Positions 7,387 to 15,215 of a stretch of DNA of 19,982 bases are shown piece by piece. Source of the DNA: AWTP1-13 sp041288195 (lineage in GTDB: Bacteria > Pseudomonadota > Alphaproteobacteria > Rhizobiales > Hyphomicrobiaceae). A program made the position numbers and the translations under genes. Each line of letters starts with the position of its first letter. Within the stretch, counting starts at the first letter, position 1. The notes beneath the pieces are model-generated. The model worked only from the letters and a program-made list of their open reading frames with translations. It was not told where the DNA came from and did no database searches. The stretch spans positions 1 through 19,982 of the forward strand of contig JBGGME010000454.1 of NCBI GenBank assembly GCA_041288195.1, read 5' to 3'.

Positions 7387-8400
7387 TCAGCCTTCGACGC
7401 GGAACACCCGGTTGTCGACGGCGCCGGTGTCGAGATAGTCGGCGACGAGGCGGGCGAGCACGGGCGACATCAGGAAGCCGTGGCGGTAGAGGCCATTGAC
7501 GTGGAGGGTGCGACCGCGCACCACGATCTTCGGCACGTTGTCGGCGAACGCGGGGCGCACGCCGGCGGCCATGTCGACGATCTGCGCCTCGGCGAAAGCC
7601 GGATGCAGCGCATAGGCGCTGCCGAGCAGCTCGAGCGCCGAGCGCACCGTCACGGGGCCCGCGTCGTCGCTCTCGATCACTGTTGCGCCGACCATGAAGA
7701 GGCCGTCGCCCCACGGCACGACGTAGAGCGGGTGGCGCGGGTGCAGGAGCCGCACCGGGCGCTTGAGATCGACCTCGGCGGTGTGCAGCAGCAGCCGCTC
7801 GCCGCGCACGCCGCGCAGGCCGCCAAGCTCGCCGCGGGCGGCGAGGCCCCGACAGTCGATGACGACATCGGCGTCGTCCGCATCCGCCGACCACGAGGTG
7901 CCGAGCGATATCTCGGCGCCGGCGCGGCGCGCTTCCGCGAGGAGGAACGCCATCGCCGCGGGCGGGGCCATGTGCGCTTCCTCGGCGTAGAAGAGGCCGG
8001 CGGCGAAGCGGCCCTCGAGGCCCGGCTCGATCGCGTTCAACTCCACCGCATCGAGCTTGTCGAAGCCTTCGGTCATGCGCGCGAAGCGGGTGAGCTCGGC
8101 GCGGTCGCGGGTGCCGGCGACCACCAGCGTGCCGTTGGCGACGACGCCCGGATAGGTCTCGCGCCAGATCGCCAGCGAGGCGAGCCCCAGCTCGCGCACG
8201 ACCGGCTCGGCCGCCTCCGCCTCGCAGTAGGGCGCCAGCATCGCGCCCGCCAGCGCGCTGGCGGCGCCCGCAAACGGCTCGGCCGTGCGCTCGATCAGCC
8301 GCACGCGGTGGCCGCGGCGGGCAAGCGTCAGCGCCTGCCACAGGCCGGTGACGCCGGCGCCGGCAATCGTGATGCTGCGGGTGTTCATGGCCCAGTCCAT
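7387..8400 (-). CDS. thiO: FAD-dependent glycine oxidase-like protein ThiO
   Basis: A 337-residue flavoprotein of the DAO family, best matching ThiO. ThiO oxidises glycine to dehydroglycine (iminoglycine) for the thiazole of thiamine in the cytoplasm. The N-terminal Rossmann motif GAGVTG (14-19) ends in the acidic E37 that binds the FAD ribose. The C-terminal RPAFADNVPKI and NGLYRHGFLMSPVLA segments are characteristic of this family. It follows ggt with a 13-bp gap on the same strand, suggesting co-transcription. A second in-frame ATG four codons in (8388) is a possible start. No thiS, thiG, thiE or thiD is in the window, so a more general D-amino-acid or amine oxidase role is an alternative. 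Confidence 0.8.
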   Translation of the reverse strand: MDWAMNTRSITIAGAGVTGLWQALTLARRGHRVRLIERTAEPFAGAASALAGAMLAPYCEAEAAEPVVRELGLASLAIWRETYPGVVANGTLVVAGTRDRAELTRFARMTEGFDKLDAVELNAIEPGLEGRFAAGLFYAEEAHMAPPAAMAFLLAEARRAGAEISLGTSWSADADDADVVIDCRGLAARGELGGLRGVRGERLLLHTAEVDLKRPVRLLHPRHPLYVVPWGDGLFMVGATVIESDDAGPVTVRSALELLGSAYALHPAFAEAQIVDMAAGVRPAFADNVPKIVVRGRTLHVNGLYRHGFLMSPVLARLVADYLDTGAVDNRVFRVEG

Positions 8401-8413
8401 GACCAGGGGCTCG

Positions 8414-10192
8414 TCAGTCTCCGCGCGCGATGCCCTCGCGCCGCGGGTCGGCGCCGCCCTCGAGCCTGCCGGCCCCGCGCAGGACGATGGCGTGCGTGCC
8501 TGAGGTGAGCAGGTCCGCGCTCACACGGTGGCCGTAGGGCTTCACCTTCAGCGCATGCCAGACGGCCTTGCCGTGGTCAATCTCGATCTCGAACGGACCG
8601 CCGCGGCTGCCGAAGTTCATGAGCGCCAGCGCCGCATGCGCATCGAGCTTCCAGTCGATCAGCGCCACCAGCGCCTTGACGACGTAGAGGATGATGCGGC
8701 TGCCGCCGGGCGATCCGAGCGCGGCCCAGGGCCTGCCCTCGGCGTCGAACACGATGGTGGGCGCCATCGAGCTGCGCGGGCGCTTACCCGGCCCCACGGC
8801 GTTGGCGAGCGGACGGCCGGCGCGATCGATGGGGCGGAAGGAGAAGTCGGTGAGCTCGTTGTTGAGCAGGAAGCCCACCGCCCACAGGCGCGAGCCGAAC
8901 GCCGCCTCGATGGTGGTGGTCATGGCGAGCACGTTGCCGGCATCGTCCACAATCGAGACATGGCTGGTGCCGGCCGCCTCGATGGTCTCGTCGGTGCCGA
9001 AGACGTGGCCTGTGGTCTGCGGCGGCGTGCCGGCCGACGGGCGGGCCATGGCGGTGGCCGGATTGATGAGCGCGCGCCGGCCCTCGAGATAGCGCGCGTT
9101 GAGGAGGCCCGCCGGCGGCGTCACGAAATCGGGGTCGCCGATAAACGTGTCCCGGTCGGCGAAGGCGAGCTTCTCGGCCTCGGCGATGACGTGCAGCGCG
9201 CGGACGTTCATGGCATCGGCAGGCTTGCTGCCGATGTCGAAGGGCTCGATCAGCCTGAGGACCTGGGCGACGGCCAGTCCTCCGGAGGAGGGCGGGGCCA
9301 TGCCGCAGACGCGATAGGCGCGGTAGGGGACGCAGACGGGCTCGCGCTCCCTGACGCGATAGCCGGCAAGGTCGGCCGCGGTGATGTCGCCCTTGTGGTT
9401 GGGCGCCTCGCGGACCGCCTTCACGATCGCCTCGGCGTTGGGTCCCGCGTAGAACGCCCCCGGGCCGCGATCGGCGATGGCGCGCAGGGTGGCCGCGAAC
9501 TCGGGATTGCGGAGCAGGTAGCCGGCAGGGCGGGCGCTGCCGGTGGTATCGAAGAAGTAGCGGCGCGCGGCCGGGGCGAAACTATCGGCGCCGTACCAGC
9601 GCAGCAGCAGGTGCAGGCGCGGCGAGACCCGGAAGCCATCGCCCGCCAGCCTGATGGCGGGCGCGAACAGCCGCGCCCAGGGCAGGCGGCCGTGGCTGCG
9701 GTGGACGGCCTCGAGCACGGCCACGGTGCCAGGCACGCCGACGCTCAGGCCGCCGAACACCGCGTCGTCGAACTTGCGCGGCTGGCCGTCGACGAGGAAC
9801 CGGTCGCCGGTGGCGGCGGCCGGCGCCGTCTCCCTGCCATCGTAGGTGCCGAGGCGCTTCCCCGCCGCATCCCAGTGCATGACGAAGGCGCCGCCCCCGA
9901 TCCCCGAGGACTGCGGCTCGACCAGGTTCAGGACCAGTTGGACGGCTACCGCGGCGTCGGCGGCACTCCCCCCGGCGCGAAGGATTTCCAGGCCCGCCTC
10001 GACCGCATGGGGGTTGGCCGCGGCGACCATGCGCGAGGTGGCTGTGGCGAGGCCGCCACTGTACCAGCCGGTCCCCGCTTCCGGCGCCCCGGCGTCCTGG
10101 GCCACGGCCGGGGCGCCCAAGACGACAGCCGCAACCATGGCGACTGCAACCAAAGTGCGCGCAAGAATTGCCGCCTTAAGCATCACGGCCAT
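8414..10192 (-). CDS. ggt: Gamma-glutamyltransferase (Ntn hydrolase)
   Basis: A 592-residue periplasmic gamma-glutamyltransferase that hydrolyses glutathione and other gamma-glutamyl compounds or transfers the glutamyl group. A Sec signal peptide covers about 1-32, ending AVAQ. The autoprocessing site is GTSH, giving Thr409 as nucleophile and new N-terminus of the small subunit (E. coli Thr391). The glutamate-binding arginine is visible in YDGRETAP (R120). The SSMAPTIV and GSPGGSRII motifs that build the oxyanion and substrate pocket are intact. Length is normal for the precursor. The ATG at 10192 is chosen because the signal peptide then starts cleanly; a GTG at 10213 would add seven residues. 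The downstream thiO gene starts 13 bp after the stop, so the two are probably an operon. Confidence 0.93.
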   Translation of the reverse strand: MAVMLKAAILARTLVAVAMVAAVVLGAPAVAQDAGAPEAGTGWYSGGLATATSRMVAAANPHAVEAGLEILRAGGSAADAAVAVQLVLNLVEPQSSGIGGGAFVMHWDAAGKRLGTYDGRETAPAAATGDRFLVDGQPRKFDDAVFGGLSVGVPGTVAVLEAVHRSHGRLPWARLFAPAIRLAGDGFRVSPRLHLLLRWYGADSFAPAARRYFFDTTGSARPAGYLLRNPEFAATLRAIADRGPGAFYAGPNAEAIVKAVREAPNHKGDITAADLAGYRVREREPVCVPYRAYRVCGMAPPSSGGLAVAQVLRLIEPFDIGSKPADAMNVRALHVIAEAEKLAFADRDTFIGDPDFVTPPAGLLNARYLEGRRALINPATAMARPSAGTPPQTTGHVFGTDETIEAAGTSHVSIVDDAGNVLAMTTTIEAAFGSRLWAVGFLLNNELTDFSFRPIDRAGRPLANAVGPGKRPRSSMAPTIVFDAEGRPWAALGSPGGSRIILYVVKALVALIDWKLDAHAALALMNFGSRGGPFEIEIDHGKAVWHALKVKPYGHRVSADLLTSGTHAIVLRGAGRLEGGADPRREGIARGD

Positions 10193-10652
10193 GCTGGATG
10201 TCCCGTCGAGCACACGCCCGGACCCGCACTGTTGCGCGTTTTCTCTGTCATGGAAATCCCGTGCGCAGGCTGTGGGCCGCCTGGCTCGGATTGCTTATGG
10301 AACAAGCCCTTGTGCCATATGTGGCGGAAAGCGCACAGAGCCCGCGAAAGACTTGGTTCTCACCCTTGGATCACGTTTCCTTGGGTTGCGTCCTCGCCGC
10401 GTCCCGGCCACACTCCGGCCACTTCGAGCTGGTGCGGCTGCACAGGGAACGCAGGCGGTTCGCTCGAGTTTTTCTGTGTGGCGCAATCTGCAGCCGGGTG
10501 CGGGACGGGCGGACTTACCAAACCAGATTGGCAGGCGGCAGATCGAGACGGCGACCGGCTCAAATTGAAGCGGCAGTAAACGTACTTTTCATTGGGCTGG
10601 GTCAGACTGACCGGAATACCTGAGGGCAAGAGCAAGACGAAGGAGTTGTACG
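10193..10652. other. Divergent intergenic region, 460 bp
   Basis: This gap lies between the reverse ggt-thiO unit and the forward L,D-transpeptidase gene. No RNA gene or repeat family is evident. Open frames here have no protein-like features and no ribosome binding site. A small perfect palindrome GTCAGACTGAC (10602-10612) lies 40 bases before the transpeptidase start, but no promoter could be assigned with confidence. Confidence 0.4.
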
Positions 10653-11411
10653 ATGACGATCGCGCGCTTGCTGCGCCAATCGGCTATGGCAGTGGGGGCT
10701 GTCATAGCGCTGGTGGGCTTCCAGGCCCAGCCGGCGTCGGCGCAGTTGTTCTGGGATTGGGGCGGCGGCAGCATCGTCGGCGGCAGCGGTCGCGAGGTGG
10801 TGCGCTTCAGCCCGCAGTATCCCAAGGGCACGATCATCGTCAGCTTCACCGACCGCAGGCTCTATTATGTCACCAAGCCGGGTGAGGCACTGTCCTATCC
10901 CGTCGCCGCCCCGCGCGAGCAGAGCCGGTGGCAGGGCGTGACGAGCGTGTCGCAGAAGCGGATCAATCCGTCCTGGACGCCAACTCCCGAAATGATCAAG
11001 GAGAACCCCAGGCTGCCGCGCTGGGTGCCGGGCGGCCATCCGATGAACCCGCTGGGCGTGCGCGCGCTCTACCTGGGCTCCAGCATGTACCGCATCCACG
11101 GCACCGACGCGCCCTGGACGATCGGCACCAACGTATCGAAGGGCTGCATCCGCATGTACAACCAGGATGTGCTCGACCTTTATCCGCGCGTGGACGTCGG
11201 CACCAAGGTGACGGTGACCTATCAGAGCTTCGCAGGCGTTGCGAGCAGCAGCCCGTCGCCGAGCTTCGGCAGCAGCAGCAGCGGCAACGGGTCGATCTTC
11301 GACGACCTGTTCGGCTCTTCCAGCCCGGCGCCCGAGAAGCCGCGGCGCAAGGTTACCCGCGCCAAGAGCGCTGCCAACACCAACAAGGCCTCGACGCCGC
11401 GGCCGCAATAA
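10653..11411 (+). CDS. L,D-transpeptidase, YkuD/ErfK family
   Basis: A 252-residue exported L,D-transpeptidase that forms or exchanges peptidoglycan or lipoprotein cross-links through meso-diaminopimelate. The signal peptide ends near residue 30 (QPASA|QL). The YkuD domain spans about 58-190. The catalytic signature is intact: H149 in YRIHGTDAPWTIG and the nucleophile C165 in SKGCIRM. After residue 192 comes a Ser/Gly-rich stretch and a basic KPRRKVTRAK tail, which could be a flexible wall-binding segment. The start has an AGGAG ribosome binding site seven bases upstream. A strong hairpin terminator follows 30 bp after the stop, so the gene is transcribed on its own. The length and GREVVRFSPQYP pro-region are typical of the rhizobial group of these enzymes. 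Confidence 0.93.
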   Translation: MTIARLLRQSAMAVGAVIALVGFQAQPASAQLFWDWGGGSIVGGSGREVVRFSPQYPKGTIIVSFTDRRLYYVTKPGEALSYPVAAPREQSRWQGVTSVSQKRINPSWTPTPEMIKENPRLPRWVPGGHPMNPLGVRALYLGSSMYRIHGTDAPWTIGTNVSKGCIRMYNQDVLDLYPRVDVGTKVTVTYQSFAGVASSSPSPSFGSSSSGNGSIFDDLFGSSSPAPEKPRRKVTRAKSAANTNKASTPRPQ

Positions 11412-11441
11412 GCGCCGGAGCGAGAGGGCAGAGATGCGATG

Positions 11442-11466
11442 GGGCGGCCGCGGTGCCGCCCTTTTT
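11442..11466 (+). terminator. Rho-independent terminator of the L,D-transpeptidase gene
   Basis: A seven-bp perfect stem GGGCGGC/GCCGCCC (11442-11448 and 11455-11461) with a six-base loop is followed directly by TTTTT (11462-11466). It lies 30 bp after the transpeptidase stop codon and before the next forward gene. Confidence 0.82.
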
Positions 11467-11531
11467 GCTTGCGGGCTTCGCGCTCGGCGTGGGAGGACGT
11501 GGCAGCCGGGGGCGGCACAGGTGAAGCCCGC

Positions 11532-12569
11532 ATGCTTGGCGCGCGTTTCAGATCAGGCTGCATCGCGGCGGTCGTGGTCCTCAGCCTCACCACTCCGCTG
11601 GTCGCCCAGGGCATCGACATCGACGCTGCGTGGCGGCGGATGTTTGCGCGGCCGGCATCGCCGCCTCCCGCGCCTGCCGACAACCCTCTTGCTGCCGATC
11701 GGATCGCGCTTGGCGCACGCCTCTTTGCCGACACGCGCCTGTCGGGGGTCGGCGACCGCGCCTGCGCGACGTGCCATCGGCCGGACAGGGCCTTCACCGA
11801 CGGCCGCCGGCGGGCGCTCGGCCTGTCCGGAGCCCATTTGCAACGCAACACGCCCGCGCTGTGGAACTTGGCGTGGGGCAAGCACTTCTTCTGGGACGGA
11901 CGCGCCTCCTCGCTCGAGGAGCAGGTCGCGATGCCGATCGTGGCGGCGCGGGAGATGGGCGGCGACTGGCCGACGATCCTGCGGCGGCTCGAGAAGGATC
12001 AAGACCTTGTCGATCAGCTCCGGGCGGCGCGCATGGGGGCGCCCGCCGGATCGCAGGCCGCTGTCGTCGCGGCGCTCGCCGCCTACGTGCGCTCCCTGGT
12101 GTCGCCGCCGACCCGCTTCGATGCCTGGGTCGCCGGCGACGGCACCGCGCTGCGCCCTGCCGAGGTGCGCGGCTTCCGGCTGTTCACCGGCAAGGGCGGA
12201 TGCGTGCTCTGCCACGTGGGATGGCGCTTCACCGACGACCGCTTCCACGATATCGGCGTCGCTGGCCGCGACGGCGGCCGGGGCGCCGTGCCGGGCGGCA
12301 CGCCGGGGCTGAAGGCGTTCAAGACGCCGAGCCTGCGCGAGGTCACGCGCACGGCGCCCTACATGCACGACGGCTCGCTGGCGTCGCTGGAGGCGGTGGT
12401 TGCGCACTATGCAGGGAGCTTCGTGGCACGGCCGTCGCTCTCGACCAACCTCGTCCGAGATCTGCGCCTGAGCCCGGCCGAAAGGGCCGACCTCGTCGCC
12501 TTCCTGCGCACGCTGTCGAGCGGGCAGAACAAAGGCCCCGACCGCGCGCGGCGGGCGGGGCCCGATTGA
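11532..12569 (+). CDS. Di-haem cytochrome c peroxidase / MauG-family protein
   Basis: A 345-residue periplasmic c-type cytochrome of the bacterial di-haem peroxidase/MauG superfamily. A Sec signal peptide covers about 1-27 (TTPLVAQG). Two haem c attachment motifs are present: CATCH (78-82) and CVLCH (224-228). The conserved NTPALWNLAW and FFWDGRASSLEEQ segments lie in the first haem domain, and TPSLREVTRTAPYMHDGS in the second, where M278 or H279 could be a distal ligand. The family reduces hydrogen peroxide or oxidises protein or small substrates. MauG-type use is less likely because no mau genes are nearby. The ATG at 11532 is chosen for the signal peptide. It is monocistronic and convergent with the TPR gene. 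Confidence 0.9.
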   Translation: MLGARFRSGCIAAVVVLSLTTPLVAQGIDIDAAWRRMFARPASPPPAPADNPLAADRIALGARLFADTRLSGVGDRACATCHRPDRAFTDGRRRALGLSGAHLQRNTPALWNLAWGKHFFWDGRASSLEEQVAMPIVAAREMGGDWPTILRRLEKDQDLVDQLRAARMGAPAGSQAAVVAALAAYVRSLVSPPTRFDAWVAGDGTALRPAEVRGFRLFTGKGGCVLCHVGWRFTDDRFHDIGVAGRDGGRGAVPGGTPGLKAFKTPSLREVTRTAPYMHDGSLASLEAVVAHYAGSFVARPSLSTNLVRDLRLSPAERADLVAFLRTLSSGQNKGPDRARRAGPD

Positions 12570-12600
12570 GTCTCGAGCTGGGTTGGACGCGAAGGCGCCC

Positions 12601-13134
12601 TCAGCCGGCCCGCTTCTCGAACCTGGCGATCTCGTCCGCCAGCGCCTGATAGTCCTCGCAGGCGACGCCGCAGCGCGACTTGATCAAGGCAAGCTGCTCC
12701 TTCGCCTTGGCCGGATCGCCGATCTGCAGGAACGCCTCGCCCAGATATTGGCGCGTGTTGGTGCGCTCGGGATGGGCGGCCAGGACCTTCTGGTAGTAGC
12801 CCATCGCCTCCTCGACCCGGCCGAGCTTGCGGAGCGCGAAGCCGATCATGGTCTGGATGCGAGGATCGGCCTGGTTGGAGGCCGAGCGCAGCGTCTCGAG
12901 CGCCGCGGCGTGCTCGCCGCCTTTCGCCTGCCAGTAGCCCAGGCTGTAGATCTGGTCGTCGTTGAGGCGGCTGTCCTTGGGTTTGGGCTTGGGTTTCGGC
13001 TTCGGCTTCGGCTTCGGGTTGGGCTTGGGAGCCGGCGGCGGGTCGCCTGCCGCAAACGTGGACTCGGGCGCGAACGCGAAGGCCGCGAGAGCGACCGCGC
13101 CGGCGCAGAGCAGCTTCGAGACGAATTTCCGCAT
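12601..13134 (-). CDS. Exported TPR protein with Pro-Lys repeat linker
   Basis: A 177-residue exported protein. Residues 1-29 are a Sec signal peptide (ending TFAAG). Residues 32-53 are an extended Pro-Lys alternation (PPPAPKPNPKPKP and onward), probably a rigid spanning linker. The remainder holds about three tetratricopeptide-like helical repeats (62-150, including YSLGYWQAKGGEHAAALETL and LGEAFLQIGDPAKAKEQL). C155 and C160 in KSRCGVACEDY could form a disulfide. The ATG at 13134 has a clean AGGAGG ribosome binding site. TPR domains mediate protein contacts; a periplasmic scaffold role is inferred. The Pro-Lys spacer resembles TonB-type linkers in composition, but there is no TonB C-terminal domain. 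Confidence 0.85.
   Translation of the reverse strand: MRKFVSKLLCAGAVALAAFAFAPESTFAAGDPPPAPKPNPKPKPKPKPKPKPKDSRLNDDQIYSLGYWQAKGGEHAAALETLRSASNQADPRIQTMIGFALRKLGRVEEAMGYYQKVLAAHPERTNTRQYLGEAFLQIGDPAKAKEQLALIKSRCGVACEDYQALADEIARFEKRAG
12976..13029 (-). repeat. Short tandem repeat encoding the Pro-Lys linker
   Basis: A run of degenerate six-base units (CCCAAG/CCGAAG on the coding strand, about nine copies) encodes residues 36-53 of the TPR protein. Copies differ mainly at synonymous positions. Such a repeat can gain or lose units in frame. Confidence 0.75.
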
Positions 13135-13256
13135 GCGTGTATCCCTCCTGATGGCGCGAAGGCCACATTCCCCTTCCGTGCCCAAGCAACGCGGCCGAGC
13201 TTATACGACCGCGTAGATATGCGGTGGTAACGGCAGCGTGAACGGAAGGACCGAGG

Positions 13257-13436
13257 TCAGCCGAGCAGTGCGCCGAGAGTGAGCAGGAGCCCGCTCGTCA
13301 TGCCCCCGGCGATCAGGAGAGACACGACGATGTCGAGCAGCTCCGGGCGTCCGGATTTCTCACCGTTACGGGGAAGTACGGCACGCAGGACAACGCTGCT
13401 GATGATCAGCAACGATAACCCGACAGTTCCCATCAT
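13257..13436 (-). CDS. Possible small two-helix membrane protein
   Basis: A 59-residue frame with two hydrophobic segments (about 3-20 and 36-57) joined by a charged loop (RNGEKSGRPE). I do not recognise it. Two consecutive ATG codons are possible starts (13436 and 13433) and no strong ribosome binding site is seen. The hydrophobic pattern and Gly/Leu-rich second helix look protein-like, and no better frame exists on the other strand. Treat as tentative. Confidence 0.45.
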   Translation of the reverse strand: MMGTVGLSLLIISSVVLRAVLPRNGEKSGRPELLDIVVSLLIAGGMTSGLLLTLGALLG

Positions 13437-13457
13437 CGGCTCGACCCGCCCCTGTCG

Positions 13458-13646
13458 GTGATTGGCAGACCGGGCAGCATGCACCGATCGCAAGCCAGTC
13501 GTAGGGGCGAGCGCCTGAGGGCACGAGTAAATCCCGGAGCTTCCGAGGGAAAATCGGCGTATACCCGCTGCAACGATCAATGGCGCGTATGCTTCGTGTG
13601 GACTGGGACTGATGCCGATGCCGTCGAGATCGTCGACTACCACTGA
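13458..13646 (+). pseudogene. higB: HigB-like toxin remnant, 5' truncated
   Basis: The C-terminal part is unmistakably HigB/RelE-like: NDQWRVCFVW followed by DADAVEIVDYH and a stop. That is the canonical end of the 92-residue HigB family (usual form INDQWRICFRW and VEIVDYH). Upstream, only a degraded match remains (LRARVNPGASEGKSAYTR), where the family normally has an LRxPPGNRLExLxGDRxGQYSIR-like segment, implying a loss of several residues. The first 40-50 residues, including the usual MIxSFxDK start, are not found in any frame. The open frame begins at a GTG without a ribosome binding site. It is followed four bases later by a higA-like frame, as in intact higBA operons. A functional nuclease is unlikely. 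Confidence 0.75.
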
Positions 13647-13650
13647 GCGA

Positions 13651-13951
13651 GTGCAGCGAAACCCGCTGGGACCCATCCATCCCGGTGAGATACTACGCGA
13701 GGAAGTGCTCGAGCCGCTGGGTATGAGCCCTTATGCGCTCGCCACTGAGCTGCGCGTGCCGCGCACCCGCATCGAACGCCTCGTGCGTGAGGAAACACCC
13801 GTAACCACCGACACGGCCTTGCGGCTCGCCCGCTATCTCGGCACCACTGCCGAGTTCTGGCTGAAGCTGCAGGCGCGCTTCGACCTCGAGACGGCCACGG
13901 CAGGCCGGCAATGCGGATATCGCAGCGATCAAGCCGCGAAAAACGGCCTAG
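13651..13951 (+). pseudogene. higA: HigA-family antitoxin, frameshifted near the C-terminus
   Basis: From GTG 13651 the frame reads RNPLGPIHPGEILREE, then an HTH (ALATELRVPRTRIERLV) and ALRLARYLGTTAEFWLKLQ, the full HigA signature. Near 13890-13907 the frame goes out of register. In the +1 frame the next codons give GNADIAAIKPRKTA and a stop at 13949-13951, the expected HigA ending. The whole span is 301 bases, one more than a multiple of three, consistent with a one-base insertion in a GGCCGGC run. Without the shift the frame runs on into nonsense antisense to the znuA-like gene. The DNA-binding part may still be made. A sequencing error is an alternative explanation. Confidence 0.75.
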
Positions 13952-13977
13952 AACGATCGCGCGACGGTCGGCCGCGT

Positions 13978-14973
13978 TCAGGTCTGCGGCACGAGGCAGC
14001 CCCGCAGGTCGGCGGCGAGCCTGCGCATCAGCGTCACGTAGAGATCGGGTCCGGGCTCCAGCCTGCCGCCCTCGGGATCGAGCGTGGCGGTGCGCGCGCT
14101 GGTGCCCTCGATCAGGTTGTCGACGAGACGCGTGTCGACGGCCGGCTCCACGAACACGCACACGGCGCCGAGGCTCAGGATCTTCCGGCGCAGCTCCCGC
14201 AGCCGCTTGCCGCTCGGCGGCACCTCGGGGTTGATCGTGATCGAGCCCACGACCTTGAGGCCATAGCGGCGCTCGAGATACTGCAGCGCATCGTGGAACA
14301 CGATATAGGGCTTGTCGGTGAGCGGCCCGAGCTCGGCCTCGAGCTCCGCCGCGAGCGCATCGAGGCGGGAGCGCAGAGCCTCGGCATTGCGCCCGAACGC
14401 GGCGGCGTGATCGGGATACCTGGCCGCCAGCGCCTGCTCGATGCGCCCCACCATCGCCTTGGCGTTGTCGGGGTTGAGCCAGGCGTGACCGTCTATGGTC
14501 TCTCCCTTGCGCGGTGCTGGAGCGTGGTGGTGCTTGTCATGCCCGTGCTTGCCGTGCGCGTGCGGCTCGAAGGTGGCGCCGGTCCTGAGCGCGAGCAGGC
14601 GCACGCCGGGGGCGTCCTGCAGCGTCACCACCTCGACCGACTTGGGGAGCGCCTTCACCAGCTGCACGGTGAACGGCTCGACGGTCTCCGACATGCGGAA
14701 GAACAGGTCCGCGGCGTTGAGCGCGCGCACCTCGGAGGGCCTGAGCGTGAAAGTATGCGGGGAGGACGCGCCCTTGACCAAGAGCTCCGGCGATCCGATC
14801 CCCGACATCACCTGCGCCACCAGGGCATGCAGCGGCTTGATGGTTGCGATGACCTTGAAGTCGCTTGCGGCCCGAGCGGCCGTCGGCGCGGACAGGACTG
14901 CAAAGGTGGCGAGCAGGACCGCGACGGCCATGCCTGGCAGTGCCGCCACACCGCTCGTTCGCCGCATCGGCAT
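13978..14973 (-). CDS. znuA: ZnuA-like zinc ABC transporter substrate-binding protein
   Basis: A 331-residue periplasmic metal-binding protein of the cluster A-I family, most like ZnuA. A signal peptide covers about 1-36 (TAARAASD). Metal ligands by position are H73 (SSPHTF), H163 (DGHAWLNP), H227 (VFHDALQY) and possibly D300. A histidine-rich loop (137-150, HAHGKHGHDKHHH), typical of zinc rather than manganese binders, lies between the first two. C272 and C326 match the ZnuA disulfide pair. The ATG at 14973 has a GAGGGGA ribosome binding site. No znuB, znuC or zur gene is adjacent. A Zur-box-like sequence lies about 65 bp upstream, and a DUF1007 gene is divergent. High-affinity zinc uptake under zinc limitation is the likely role. 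Confidence 0.9.
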   Translation of the reverse strand: MPMRRTSGVAALPGMAVAVLLATFAVLSAPTAARAASDFKVIATIKPLHALVAQVMSGIGSPELLVKGASSPHTFTLRPSEVRALNAADLFFRMSETVEPFTVQLVKALPKSVEVVTLQDAPGVRLLALRTGATFEPHAHGKHGHDKHHHAPAPRKGETIDGHAWLNPDNAKAMVGRIEQALAARYPDHAAAFGRNAEALRSRLDALAAELEAELGPLTDKPYIVFHDALQYLERRYGLKVVGSITINPEVPPSGKRLRELRRKILSLGAVCVFVEPAVDTRLVDNLIEGTSARTATLDPEGGRLEPGPDLYVTLMRRLAADLRGCLVPQT

Positions 14974-15037
14974 AGGTTCCCCTCGGGTCGGACGGGGCCA
15001 GACCTGACTTTACCGCCTCGGAGCGGACTGGCATCTC

Positions 15038-15060
15038 GTAATGTTATAGTGTACCTAAAG
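15038..15060. promoter_or_regulatory. Candidate Zur box
   Basis: GTAATGTTATAGTGTACC and the following bases match the Zur consensus TGTTATAnTATAACA at 12 of 15 core positions (15042-15056), with a strong left half and a weaker right half. It lies about 65 bp upstream of the znuA-like start and about 155 bp upstream of the divergent DUF1007 start, where one site could repress both when zinc is plentiful. The match was judged by eye. Confidence 0.6.
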
Positions 15061-15215
15061 CAAGCCACAGAGCGCGCAAATTTCGGCCTTGCCCCCAAGT
15101 CGCTCCAATCGCACGGTCATCTGCGACCCGCGCGGCATGGATTCGCAAAACCTATTCGGCGCCACCCGCTGACCTTCGGGCGTGGAGATCGTGCGGGACG
15201 GTGCAGGAGATCGAC

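Noticed and set aside
8528..10579. A 683-codon forward open frame
   Set aside because: It is the complement of ggt, lacks any recognisable motif and has the composition typical of antisense frames in GC-rich DNA.
10565..10593. TTGAAG plus TTCATT as a promoter for the L,D-transpeptidase gene
   Set aside because: Spacing is right, but the -10 candidate matches only three of six positions, so it is not distinguishable from chance.
10198..10623. A 141-codon forward open frame in the ggt/transpeptidase gap
   Set aside because: No ribosome binding site, signal or motif, and Arg-rich composition typical of chance frames; treated as intergenic.
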